A stretch of DNA of 64,000 nucleotides, from positions 24,192-88,191 of the forward strand of contig JAHNEJ010001066.1 in the NCBI GenBank assembly GCA_022559845.1, given 5' to 3'. The position numbers and the translations under genes were made by a program. A model generated the notes under the pieces. That model saw only the letters and a program-made list of their open reading frames with translations. It was not told the origin of the DNA and did no database searches. This DNA is from Amorphophallus konjac (taxonomy: Eukaryota > Streptophyta > Magnoliopsida > Alismatales > Araceae). Below, in pieces: positions 11,636 through 23,529 of the stretch (its first letter is position 1; each line of letters starts with the position of its first letter).

Positions 11636-14600
11636 CTACGGCAAAGGGCGTCGGAAGATGTCCTCCAGCACAGGAATACCCAGGGAGGGATGACGGATCA
11701 ATTCTTGCAACCTGAACTCGGTGGCCTCCAGCTCGGATAGCTTCATCTCCAGGGAAGCAGCTTGTCCTTCAGCCATCTCAGCATCCTCAACCTTTTGGAC
11801 CCCCAGGCGATCTACTTCTTCAAGTTCAGCCTCTATCCTGGAAAGTTCGGCCCGCAATGCCGTCATCCGGGCCGTCAGGGAGCTCCGGTGTTGTAAAGAG
11901 GCGTTGGCTTCGTCCCTCGCCCTCGCCGCGGTCTCTTGCAGAGAAATAAGGGCCGTCTTGTTTTCAGCCCGCTCCAATGATATGGCCGCCAGCTGGTCAG
12001 CTGCCTCCCGGCCCAAGAACTCCCTCCGGTTCACATACTTCAGGAGCAAGATTACCCGCGGAGTCCAGTCGTCCAGGGGACAACCGAGGGCCAGCAGCGA
12101 GCGGGACAGATGCTCTATCAAGCCCCTCAGCTGAATATAAGTTAAATCCCTACCGGCTGTTACGGTCTGCTGGAGGGTCCCCAGGAACTGCCACACGACA
12201 TCACTCGAGGACTGAAGACCAAGTGGCGACGTCTCGGGCAGTTCGAACTCTACTCTGCCATCCATGGCAGCCCATATATCATCAGCCGTCCCGGAGGATG
12301 ACGACGGCATAAGCTGCAGCCCACTACCACTGAGAACAACCGCATCGGCAGATGCGGTGGCTAGATCCTCAGCAACAACAATCTCTTTGCCGGTCCCCTG
12401 GGGTGGGAGTCCAACAAGAACCTCGAGCACCGAGGACGTCCGTCCCTCAATAATCTCCCCGGCTTCTATCTCAGCAGAGCCACCCTTCTCCAGAACTGAC
12501 TGCTGTGCAGCCTCCCTTGGCGGAGAATCTCCGGCTACTGCCAAACTACCAACTTCCACGAGCGCTCCGGGACCAACTGGAACCATCGCTGCTGCATGAT
12601 CCTTTGGGTACCGCAATGCGATGGGCCGCAGGACGGACGGGAAAGTCGCCTGGCCTGTTCCCAGGGCTGGGAGTGGTATCTGCACCATCATAGTTGGCAG
12701 CGCCACCTCAGTCTGCATCGGAGATGTATATACAGTTAAAACCTGGCTAGAAGAAGGAGAAAAGAAGCATGGTAAGCATCGGTCCTGGATAGGTCCTTAC
12801 CTCGGCTGGGACTAAGCTCAAATCTTTAAGAGCAGCTCCCCCAGCGCCAGCCTCCTCACCCGTAAGCGATAATGACGGCATAGGACCGCCCCATGATAAC
12901 CAGGCCGGGCTGAAAGTCGGATAGTCACTCTCATAGGCTGAGCACACCCCAGCATCGTCGGTCTCAAAATCAAGCGGTGATGGCTCCTCGTCACTGGAGC
13001 CGCCACCATAATCTACATGCTCAGAGGAGGAAGACCCCTCTGCTCTCTCAGGACGCTCTGCCGTCGAAGCAGGAGCCTCGCCAGCAGGAGCATCACCCTC
13101 GGCGGAAGCTTTCCCGGTGCTCTCCACACCGAGGGCAGCAATAGATGATACCTCGGGGGTAGGCTCTCCCTGCCCCGAGGGGACCACCTCCTCTGCGCTC
13201 TCCGAGCCCGGAAACAATGGTGGTTGTATATCGACTACAATTCACAGCAAAAAAAGGGGTCAAGGCGGCTGAAGAGACGAAGATTTGCGTTGCTATCGCA
13301 ACTAAACTATAGATTACCTTCCATCTCCCGCCAGGGTGTTGGAGAGGGCAGATCCCTTTCTACGGGAGCAGTGGGGACTTCCTCTGTCCCGTCCCTAGCC
13401 GCTACATCTACCGTCGCCTCCGATCCAACGACCGCGGCAGCTGTGTCGGCAACTGTCAGCATGGGCCACCCCAAGCGGTCGAAACAAGCTAATGCACTCT
13501 GAAGAAAAGAAGAGCCTACCTTCGGCCTCTAGCCCTTGTGCGCGAGAAGCCTCAAACTCTTCAAAAGATACAACAGGAGGAAGGACGGTTGCCGATTCCT
13601 TCTCTGCGGCTTTCTTCCGACGCGCCCGTGTCACTCGGGTCACCGCCGCTTTCACCTTCCCGACGGCCTCCCGTAGTTGGGACCTAGTCCTCTTCCTCGA
13701 ATCTCCAGGAGGTAGTGGCGTTGTGGTCGGGGCCGGCTCAGGAACTTCAAAATATGCCGACTTTTGGCTTTTATGATCAGCTCCCTGAAGTGCCGGGTCT
13801 CCTCCGAAGTCGGTCGGACTGCATACGCACAAGGGTGAGGATGACACAACCACAATGAAAAGAAGAAGCTGGCCGAAGGGCCTGAAGGAAAAGATAGAAC
13901 TTACTTGCCGGTCCCGTGTAAAAGGGGAAGAGAGGCCAATAAAATAGCGATGGCCTCTTGTCCCTCGAAGCCGCCTCGCGAATGAGCCAGCATAGATCCC
14001 CGATCTTTTCGCTCGGCTCAGCTAGCAACGCCAGGTCCTCGTGTCCACGGGAGGACAGCAGATAATACAGGCTCAGATGGTCCAGCCCCCACCTGTCTGC
14101 ATATTTGAAGGAGATCTGAAGAGGATGGTCCAGTATGGCTTCACTGGGGCTACCCATCGAGAGGCCATGAGACCGAAGGAGTGCGAACAACCAGGGGGTG
14201 TTGGCATATAAGTCAGCCCGCCTGTCCTCTTTGCGAATGAAAGCCCGGTAGGGATACAACCTGTCCACCTCGGGACGCCAGTCGGCCACCGCCGCGATGG
14301 GCTCCTCTCCTGGCAAAGGGAGTTGCTGGAGAATCACCCTCTCACTGCTTACCCGGCATAAACCCCGAAGGGTCTTCACATAATCATCCTTGTTGATCGG
14401 GGGCAGCTTCAGCTCAACTTTCGTCTTGCGGCCTTTTACGAGCTTGCGGGCCTCTAGATAGGCCTTCACATCCGTATTAGTCCAAGATTTCAACTTCTTC
14501 AAATAAGAAGCGTCAATATCAAGAACTGGCTCCGGCTGGGAAGCTAAGAACCTGTGCTCCACCACGGCCCAGCACTCTCTCCGGGAGGTCCTGTAAAATC

Positions 14601-16653
14601 CCGTCCGCGCGTTCCACCACTTGACGTATTCAGGCGTGACGCGAGGGAACCGTGCGGGGGCGGGCACCCGGAAAGAAACGTCTTCGCGACGATGGAAAAA
14701 GTCCCACCATATCCGGGCGTCATCATTGGACGTTTGCCCGGCCCTATGCCTTTTGGGCAATGCAAATTGCGAAGAGGAATGTGGAATCTGCTGGTCGTAG
14801 CCAAAGTTCCGACTGAAACGAAACGGGTAATACGGCTCCAGCCACAGAATGCCGCTCTTGCGAAATACGAGGACACTAGGCCTGATGGCCAGTGCCCAAT
14901 CAACCAACTCCGGCTCCAGAATAGGCCTGGTATAATTGGCCTGGGAAATCGGATGGATGTACTCCTCAGTTTCAAAGAGCTTCCATTGCCTCGTCCTGTT
15001 CGTCAACGGGCTCGAGTGAGCAGCTAAGCTCCAGAAATGAAGAACCCCGGGCGAGTCCACGGGAAGACGGGTCAATTTACCCCGAATGGCATAGAGTTGC
15101 TCCGCTAGCAATGATGGCTCGGCACTTGCAAACTCTATCATGCGTGGGACCAGAGGAACTGCTTGTAACGCCCGAGGAGCTGCCTCCGAGAACAGGGTGC
15201 AGACCCAAGCATTAAAGAAATGTAACGGACCAACCGTCCGAAGGCTTCTGGGGAGGCGCGTCTTGTGCAAGTCTCCCAACATCTTGTAAGTAAGGCACAG
15301 GGCCACTAGGCAAAGAGACAGCTTGGTACCCCAAGCCATAAGACAGGCTGGATATATGGCTTCTGCCCTGATCACGCTCTCGTCGCCTTGAGGGAGAGCA
15401 AAGGAACAAAGCCAATAAACCAAATATGCAGCACAATGAGTCACTGCATCAACACCAGTAGGGTTTGGGTTTTCCCCCTGCCCTCCTCTCGAAGAAAATG
15501 ACGAAGCGGCCTGGTGTCGTATCCTCTTCTTCCGCTTCTAGGCCACCGGTGCTATCGGAGGAAAATCTTCATACTTGTTCTTCCCCTGGAAGAAATATTG
15601 AAGCCAAGCGCCCATCCGCACTCTTCGTTTCTCGCCCGGCTTTCGAGCTTCTCTCGTGTCTTGCGACGAATGGAAGAGGGTGCGATACGCCTTCATTAGA
15701 TATCGATAGGCGTAGCCCGCCATATACCGACCGTCACCGTCGGTCAGGTCCTTCAACCAGTCGGGCCAACAAACTTCTTCATACGGCTCTCCATCAATGG
15801 GCAGGCCGCTGAGCTGAGATAGACTTCACAAGTCTAAGGAGGTCTCCCCCTCTGAAGTATAGAAGGTGTTGTATTCAGGGCAAAACACCTCGATCATGCC
15901 ACAACACAAGCCTCGGGAAATTGGGTACCGATATCTTGAAGCGTACACGCTGTGATAAACACCAGCTCTGGTCAAAAGAGGAGCATAATGATGCAGCACA
16001 TAGTCTGTGAATTCCACTGCTCCGGGCCTGAATGCGTGGGCGTCTGTAACTTTCAACTCAGCAAACCACCCCACGGAGATCTGGTGCTTGAAGCGAATCG
16101 CCAAGCAATCCAGCAGGAATGACTCATCTCTATATCCCCATCTCAACGGGGCAAGGAATAAACCAAAGATCAGCTTCTCCCTATCTACTCTGCCCGCGGA
16201 GTCATTCCACCGAGCAGGTACAAATTCGGGAGCTCTGGTCAATAGTCCGTCTGCCGGAGCCAGGTCTTGCAGCCCCAGCACAACGCTCCACTTCCTGACC
16301 TCCCCAGGGAGATAGATGGGTCTTCCCCGCATTACGCATTCGGCCAAGCTGTCTCTCTCCACCAGCAGAGCCTGCTCGACCTTCCGGACGGTGAACACAT
16401 CCCGCTTCCCCTGAAGGTTGAAGCGCCGAAGAAGGGACATCAGGTGCTTGTCCTTGGGATAATCCTTCCTGGTCACGCCTTCTCTATTATAATGAAAGGA
16501 GTCACCCCCGAGAATAAGGAGACGACCGGTGTCTACAGTGTCCGTCTCCGAATCTGAAGACTCTGCAACTATGGCCACCTGGCCGTGCCCCCAGTCGAGA
16601 GAATTAACATTCTCCCATGTCACCACGGCACGAGAGGAAGAGCTGGATGCCAT
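11636..16653 (-). pseudogene. Antisense PMD-like gene of TatA, copy 2 (two nonsense codons, one frameshift)
   Basis: Same five-exon gene as copy 1. Exons: 16653-13905, 13818-13520, 13452-13318, 13234-12801, 12742-11636. Introns are again 86, 67, 83 and 58 bp with GT-AG ends; donor 1 is GTAAGT and donors 2 to 4 start GTAGGC, GTAATC and GTAAGG. Breaks: TGA replacing Trp codon 276 (15826-15828) just before the GLPIDG motif, TAG replacing Gln codon 372 (15538-15540), and a 1-bp deletion in exon 2 near 13761-13766. The long C-terminal part of exon 1 and all of exon 5 are open here, whereas copy 1 has the open N-terminal 378 codons. The start at 16653 is favoured because both copies begin with the same Ser-rich N-terminus (MASSSSSR). 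Neither copy can encode the full protein. Confidence 0.75.
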
Positions 16654-17046
16654 GATAGCTGCAAAAAGAGCATATCAAACAAAAAAACAACGTCAGGAAA
16701 TGGCTAATCAAAGGTGAACTTCTGACAAAATTTCGGCAGAGTCTCCCCAGCACAGGGAATTGCCGAAGAAAAGTGGGAACGCATCCACTGAGGAACGATC
16801 CCTAAAAAGCATCCATCTGCATTACACCGAGGCCAGAGGAACACCCGGGGAAACAGCTCCGAGGGCAAGCCCTGCTAGAAGCCTCCCGGGGCCCAAAGAA
16901 AGGGTTTTAAAACCCAAACTGACGGCACCTCCACTCACCCGAAGGAAGAAACCGCCGCTCTCAGCGCCGAAGAGAGGGAAGAGAGGGAAGAGAGAAAAAA
17001 AATTTTGGGCAAATGAGGGATGAAGAAGAAAAAAAGAAGGCGAAAG

Positions 17047-17056
17047 CCTTATATGG
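17047..17056 (-). promoter_or_regulatory. Candidate TATA box of antisense gene, copy 2
   Basis: The minus strand reads CCATATAAGG, 394-403 bases upstream of the ATG at 16653, at the same spacing as in copy 1. Confidence 0.5.
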
Positions 17057-17069
17057 AGGAGACCCCCCT

Positions 17070-17262
17070 CCGTTAAACCGGCGGGCTATTTAGCGCACCG
17101 GATTAACGGCCCTCTAGCGAAAGGCGCTTGTAAAAGGCGCGCCGGGTCAAAGTGAAATGCCTGAGACCGCGCCGGATTAAAACCACAAAGGGTAAGGGCG
17201 CGCCGTATTAACGTCTGAACGGTGCTGGGTCAACGCCCGTGCCGAATTAAAGGCCATCCCAG
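17070..17262. repeat. GGCGCGCC motif array upstream of antisense promoter, copy 2
   Basis: Counterpart of 6498-6690, somewhat eroded: several CpGs have mutated, for example GCGGGC and GCGCAC in place of GCGCGC, and one unit is shortened. 16654-17046 is the antisense leader and holds no other gene. Confidence 0.65.
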
Positions 17263-17349
17263 GTGCCCGCCAATCAAAGGGGAGGTCAGTCCGGGTGAAA
17301 TACATCCGTCGGCCCTGCTACACTCGTGCCTTGCTCGCAACACCCACGT

Positions 17350-17361
17350 CTGGGGGGCATT
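17350..17361 (+). other. Polypurine tract of TatA, unit 2
   Basis: CTGGGGGGCATT directly before the TG of the right LTR, identical to unit 1. Confidence 0.75.
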
Positions 17362-20300
17362 TGTTGGCACCTAAAATATGATCGTCGGCGACCAAGACAT
17401 AAGGACGAATGACCCGGCCCACCGAAGTACGGAAGCCGATAAAGATCAAGATATTGAAGATTTCTCAAGCCGCCAGAGCCTCGGGTCATTCCGTACAGAC
17501 ACTGGGACTTCACCTCAGGGGAGCCGAGACAAGCTCACAACCAATCGACAGTGCGACCAAGCCTGCCTAATGAACCGGCATCGACTCTGTCATGCCGCAT
17601 ACACCACATCCGTTGTCCGATCAAGGATGACGGTCTATCCGGTGATCCCCCACCAAATGAAGAGGTTCTCCTGAGGACGAAGGAGTTCCCCCGGCTCTCC
17701 AGCACGGAGGACCGAAAGCTCTAGCGGCGGGAGATCCCGATCACCCGACATGGGTGCGGCTTCCTGCCAAGATGGGCCCATTAGCGGCCGAATGATCACC
17801 CAGCTCGGGCGAAGCTATCCCTGGTGTTGTCACGTCTTCCGAGAAGCCTCGAAAACGAGCCAGGCCAAGCTAACGGCATGGATCAGAGAGCTAAACGCCG
17901 TGTGCCCGCAGAAAACCCGTGCAAGCAGTCTAAAGCAATCTATGCACCTCGAGAATGGCCGTACGCCAATCTAGGAGCTTCGACAGATCATATCGCTGAA
18001 GCCTTAGTAAGCAGTGGCAGAGTACATGTTCACGATGGCCCCCGGAATTATCCCCGAGTTCATTGCCTGGCTTGAAGCGTACAAGAAGCATTAGCCCGGC
18101 GCGCCATAAACCGGCGCGCCCCCTACTCAATACCCTTAAACCGGCGCCCCCTTTCCTTCAGCCCTTAGCCCGGCGCGCCCCTTACCTCCAGCCCTTATCC
18201 CGGCGCGCCCCCCTACCTTCTGCCCTCTTCCCGGCGCGCCAGTTACCCTATCGAATGGCGCCTTAAACCGGGGTGATAAGTTGATGAAGACTTCCCCGGC
18301 GCACCAAAAGCTCACGCCGGATGAAGAGCCTCCAACCTGTTATATATATAGGGGCGAGGTTCGATTGAAAAAAAAGGCTGGAAGGCTCTGGGCTCTCAGA
18401 GAAAGAGAAAAAGAAAAGGGTGAGGCAACTGCGAAATGAGAGAGTCTTCTTCCTTTCTCGGGATACACAGAGAGGGAGGGTTTTTCTTCTCTGAAGGGCC
18501 GACCGTCGGCCTGCATTGACGATACTCTATTTTTTTTTTTGAGGAACAGGTGGGCAGGGGCCGTTTCTCTTCCTACTTTCCACATTTCTTTCCCTTTTCC
18601 TCTAAGCTTCTACCTATCGAATGTAAGCGATGGAGGGGAGGGGCGATGATGATATGAGTCGATTCCCTTTCCCCCCTCTTTGCGATTTCTTCTGCCATCT
18701 TCTCTCTGTTATCGTGACCTGGGCGTCCTCTGCTTCTAAATAGCGTTAAACGGCAACCAAACAATGGTGCCGGAATTGTAATCTCGCCATGCGAATGTCA
18801 AATCCTCCCTGTCTTAGGGATGGTGATCTGTATGCATGCCTGTGGATGCTTGAATCAATAAATTGGAGGAACGATCTCCCCTTTCTCTATCTTTATCTAT
18901 ACTGATACGTGCGTCAGGATTCTTCTCTGCATAGGGCCGATTCCTGTTTCCTCGAGATGCATATTGTGCCCCGAATCACCGCAGGCTACAGAAACACCCC
19001 TCCCCGGGGGCTCTCTTGCGTTTCATTTCTTTCATGTTTAGTTCAAGGGCTTTGCATCCCTTTCTCCTCTCGGATGGAGCCGTGCCTCTTCATGCGCCTT
19101 TGTCCCCTCGAGTATTGTTTTCTAACTGTTCGAGCATATGTCCCTGCCGGGGGTCTGTCTAACTTAGGCCGTTATTACATGTTCTTAGTGGCCATCTGCA
19201 TCGTTCCGAGGTTTCCACGTCACTTCAATCACCCGGGGAGGGGGACATTCCCCTTTTAGTTCCTGCAGTTGCCGGGCGACCGAGAGCCCTACCTCTTCAT
19301 GGTGGGCGTCTTCTCGAAGCCATGGCCAATAATGAAGGGGGCCTGGGTCAACGAACTCAACCCCGACAGACCAAGGCCCGATCGAGACCAGGGGGTGTGC
19401 GCTCCTTGTAGGCTAGTCCTCGAAGTTCCACTCTCCCAATGGTCAGTCCCTTCATGGGATGAATCACTGACCACGAGTCCTTCACCCCTCGTAGGATAGC
19501 CCTCGGGGTGTCGTCCTCATCATCAGTGACTTCGCCCTTCTATTTCTTCCCCCATGGAGCTTTGGTGCCCCTATCAGGCTTGTCCTCGGGGTATCCTATC
19601 CAGTGGGGTATGCTGGCCGCCTTTGGGCAGACCGGTGATTTAGGGGCTTGCTCCATTAGTGAGTATGACCCTGATCCTCCCCTGCAACTCTGTTTGTTCA
19701 GGGGAGATGCTGTCAAATTTTTGACAGACTCTAGATAATTATGTCAATAAAAATGATCGCTCCAAATCGAATCAACTCAGTGCTCGAGTATGAACCTCGC
19801 ACTGACCTCCCCATCATTTCCAGAAGGCCATGGACTCCAAACAAACAATCGTTTGGCCCAAACAACTTAAGAAAGGGTCCCATGAAGTCTAACGAACTTA
19901 AAAAGTTCATAATTCAACAAAACAAGTTTAATACGGCGCGGTCTTAACCGACGCGCCCTAAACCGGCGCGGTACCCCCCCGCGCCGGATTAACCCCACAC
20001 TCATTTCCTTAAAAAATTTCCTTGCAACTTTCCGGCGCGCCCTAAACTGGCGCGCCCCAACTCTCTTGCGCGCCGTCTCAACTGCATGAAGACCGCGCCG
20101 TATTAGCCGCTATGCCTACGCTTTATCGCGCCGTATAAGTTTTCTTACATAGTCACGCCGGTTTTGAAACCTTGTGCCGCTCTAATGGTCTATTTACCCC
20201 GGGGCAAGCCTCGCCTCTCGGGGGCAATGTCGACAAGCCGTAGCAGGCATTGAATTGAATAAAGGAGGGTCAAGCGAGCCCGAGTCATGCCGTCATCATA

Positions 20301-20952
20301 CTCACCATCATAATCCGTTAGCATTTCGCTTTCGCTAGCATACTTGTGTTGCTCTCCCTCTTCTCGACGAGGGGTAATAAATATGGGTGATCGTCGCCGT
20401 CTTCATAACGCTATCTTCATGTCCAATATAATCATGAATGTCTTGTGTGCATACATGCATAGATCTCCTGGTATATCAAATGGCGTCGGCTAAAAGCCGG
20501 ATCATGTCTGGCCGGAAGCCCTCGTCACGCGCGATGGTGGTCTTCGGACCTGCGTCCTCCGCCACGCACCTAGGATCCATTTTCCCATTTAACTACGCAT
20601 CTTTCGCATGATTAATGCGGCATCCTGCCTGTCATTGCTATAATCATCATGTAGCTCTTTTAACCCGGCTTCGACAGCCCGATATCTCGGTAATTAATCA
20701 AAGGTGTTCCCTCCTCGTGGGGGATGTAATTAACGCCATAACCTTTATGGTATGGCGGACTGCTGGTCCCGACCGAACCTCACATTCGCCCGACATGGGT
20801 CAGAATGAGCGCACAATAGAATTGTCACTCATGTGACTGGCACGCCCACGTCGTCAATCAGTCAGTTGACTACCAGTTAGCCAAATGGTTGATCGACACG
20901 CGAACGAAAAGAAACAAACGAAAAGGACGAAAGAAAGAAAAGGTCGCAAACA
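17362..20952 (+). repeat. TatA LTR 2 (3' terminal LTR)
   Basis: 3591 bp, TGTTGGCACC...GCAAACA. It contains the TATA box (18341-18350), poly(A) signal (18857-18862) and both GGCGCGCC arrays. It is 22 bp shorter than LTR 1, partly from loss of short GGAAGGCTG repeats near 18370. The next five bases (GGAAC) are the presumed target duplication, but its partner is outside the window. Confidence 0.9.
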
Positions 20953-21068
20953 GGAACTTATCCAGGGTAAGTGATAACTATGGGAAAGAGTTCGAATGTA
21001 GTAATAACTCTATTATGGAAGTGTTACTTGTAATCAAAACACTAACCCTATTAGGATTCCCAAAATCC

Positions 21069-21076
21069 TATAAATA
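21069..21076 (+). promoter_or_regulatory. TATA box of TekA LTR
   Basis: TATAAATA in the context CCTATAAATAA, matching the CCCTATAAATAGG of the TekE2 LTRs. Confidence 0.6.
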
Positions 21077-21494
21077 ACCTTGTTTAAACAAGCCCTAAAG
21101 ATATTTGGCCGAAGAAGGTTCTGCTGCAGTCATCCGTGAAAGAGAGGTTAGTTCTTCCTTTGGTTTTCCTTCTCTTCCGATAGGATGGTATGAAGAATAA
21201 ATCTTCTTCATCTTCTTCCACTTACAGGTTGAGGAGCTCTTAATCTACTGAAGAATGTGGGTTCTTCATCATAATCGTCTCCAATCATCTGCAACTTCTC
21301 CTTCAGTTTCTTCTTCCGGTGAGCACTCTGTACAAACAGAGTATCGTCTCTTCACCAGATCCTTCACGTTTCATCAAAAGGTAGGATTTTCTCAGGGATT
21401 GTAGCCCAAACTAGCATATCAATATTTATAACATCATCTGTTAATACCTGCATATAGATTTCATGCGTTTCGGTTAGTTTCTAAAGAGTTTTGA

Positions 21495-21990
21495 AATAGA
21501 CGCCCTTATCAAGGACGCTACATTAAAAGACACGACCATGACTAGGTCGTCAATTTAATATTTGACGCCCTGCACACGGACGTCAATTTCTCTTAATTAA
21601 TAAACACCATGTTTAAAAATTATATATATCAATGCAAACATGATTCTAAATTAATGCATGGTCAATCTCTTGTAATCCTGCTATTTCTTATGGTACTGAC
21701 CATATATCATGTTTTCTTGAAATTTCATTGTCTCGAAACTTGTGAACTTGTGAATTAACGACCTTGTCCAGGTCGTCTTTTCTTGAACTGACGCCCCATA
21801 CCAAGGCGCCTTCTGTAAACTAACGCCCCTGTCCAGGGCGCGTTTCATTAAAATTTCCAGATTTATAATATTCTGCAAAACTAGAAATATTGAAAGGATG
21901 ACTGCTTTGCACGTCGTCAAATCTAATATAAACGCCCCTGATTAAGGCGTTAATTACATGAAAAATGACTTGACCAAAGTCGCTACTTTC
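21495..21990. repeat. Array of short GACGCCC...GGGCGTC-type inverted repeats in TekA LTR
   Basis: About eight imperfect inverted repeats with arms such as GACGCCC/AGGACGC, ACGACC/GGTCGT, GACGCCC/AAGGCGC, ACGCCCC/AGGGCGC and ACGCCCC/AAGGCGT. Loops are 5-10 bases and AT-rich spacers separate them. The same kind of array, with different arm sequence, occurs in other LTRs of the window. Confidence 0.6.
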
Positions 21991-22369
21991 TGCATTACTG
22001 ATTTTTCCTGATTGCTGTTATCCCAGGGATTCATTACATATATTTATATATAGGCACTATTACTCCACTCCGTGAGTATAGTCCCATGTTTTCTACGATG
22101 ATTTATCGCATTACACACTCAATTCTCATTGACATACAAGCTCTCCATTGGACATTCCGTTCCTTTGGACTAACGAGTTAGTCATAGAGACCTCCGTAAG
22201 ACTCCTCGCCGCCTTGGATTCCCTCAAGGCCGACTGAGCTGGTTGTACCCTAAAAACCTATTACACAATCTTTGCCATGTCCCTCTATAGGAACATGGTG
22301 ATACCGGCCCTCATGTCATGCCATGGGTATGATATGAGAATTATCTTAATGAACGGGGAAGAATATGCC

Positions 22370-22545
22370 GTTGTTATGATGTTCTTGTGAACCCCAATTC
22401 TATATCAACATTGTTATGATGTTCTTGTAGACCCCAATTCTATATTAAACTTGATGTTCTTGTGAACCTCAATTCTATATTAAGAATGAGGACGTCTTGC
22501 CATTGAGGTGCTATTCATATGGACCTCAATTCTATATAAAAGAGT
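22370..22545 (+). repeat. Short tandem repeat in TekA LTR
   Basis: Three to four degenerate copies of a roughly 40-55-bp unit containing GATGTTCTTGTGAACC and AATTCTATAT. Confidence 0.7.
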
Positions 22546-23187
22546 GTCTCTACTTACTTATCATGGTACCCGAGTTAAGGGAACCAATTCCACCTAGTTT
22601 TATCGATAATCGTGATTGTACCGTTATTATCGCCTATCTATGTCAAGTATCATATTTTTGGACTCTAATCTCCCAAAGTTGTCTTACATGACTATAAGCT
22701 TGCTTATTGAAATTCCATGATGGCTATACACAAAAATGTGGATGTTAAAAATACATGACTAATGCCTGCGCATATAGGGCCCGATCTGGTCCTGGGAGGA
22801 GCACCCGAAAGTACTTGTGCCCATGGGAGTTGATTGATCACGGTATTGGCATTATACCGAAGTGCATGACTAGCTTGATTGAACATTCCACAAATATTGT
22901 ACTTGTACTTGACTTGATATTACATGACTTGCGTGGCCCGAAAAAAGGTAATTACTTACGTACTTGAACGTGATAGCCAAATTTCATCTTGACATGATAA
23001 AATACTTGCTTGAATATCTTGATATCATTTGATATAAGTTCTTGAAAGTTCATGACTAGTTCTCCTTGTTACCTTATCGTTATATTCTCTTTCTATCTTG
23101 TCGTTTTATGCGAGCATGCATAGCTATAGTGCATTCATGAAAGATGTAATTACTTAAACCCCTTTGCTAGTTCCTGAGATATAATTT

Positions 23188-23280
23188 CCTACTGAGCGTT
23201 CACTCACTCCGTGTTGTCCCTACTTTTCAGGTAAGTCCGACGATAAGGAAAGTCAATCGGATGGGGAGAATCAAGAGTGA
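23188..23280 (+). promoter_or_regulatory. Conserved CCTACTG...TTTTCAG module in TekA LTR
   Basis: CCTACTGAGCG, a pyrimidine tract, then TTTTCAG|GTAAGT with the AG at 23229-23230. This is both a good 3' and a good 5' splice consensus. A short acidic reading frame with a stop follows. Equivalents lie at the same distance from the LTR end in TekE2, TekE4 and TekR. Confidence 0.5.
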
Positions 23281-23529
23281 AAGAGCTAGAGCTTTTCCAA
23301 ATGTCATCTAGTCTTTTATATATTTCTTGAGTCAAATGTGTACTTTTCTTTTTTTGAATAGAGTATTGGGTTTGTAATAGACTATTTATTATGAAGAAAT
23401 AAATGGATTGTGTTATCTTTACTTTTGCGCATCTCTGTCTTTATGTCGAATACACTTCTACTCTGATTAACATGATTGATATAAACTCGTCACGCATCTC
23501 CGGGTATCTTCCGCTCTCGGGGCGTGACA

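Larger units (their letters stand above)
1..20952 (+). mobile_element. TatA: tandem, non-autonomous Tat-type LTR retrotransposon (two units, 5' end outside window)
   Basis: Two near-identical units offset by about 10.57 kb: minisatellite, antisense gene, polypurine tract and LTR in each. The LTRs run TG...CA, and a Tat-like primer site follows the first one, so the element points to the right. No gag, protease, RT, RNase H or integrase frame lies between the primer site (10408) and the polypurine tract (17350), so the element is non-autonomous. The order internal-LTR-internal-LTR is what unequal recombination between LTRs produces. The right LTR ends at 20952, inside a Tekay LTR; the left end and target duplication are outside the window. 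Assignment to the Tat lineage rests on the primer site and the antisense gene, which is known from Tat relatives. Confidence 0.85.
20953..23529 (+). repeat. TekA: 3' part of a Tekay-type LTR, interrupted by TatA
   Basis: Ends CGGGGCGTGACA, the same terminus as the LTRs of TekE2 and TekE4. It shares blocks with the TekE2 LTR in the same order: TATA box, CCTCCGTAA/GGATTCCC module, CCTACTG module. The 5' end must lie left of the TatA insertion. After 23529 the sequence switches to an unrelated minus-strand gag, so no internal region follows and this may be a solo LTR. No coding frame is credible. Confidence 0.75.

Noticed and set aside
13777..13904. Continuation of antisense exon 1 through FHCGCVILTLV to its stop
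   Set aside because: A perfect GTAAGT donor at 13904 and an in-phase acceptor at 13819 restore a longer protein, and the same holds in copy 1, so this stretch is intron 1.
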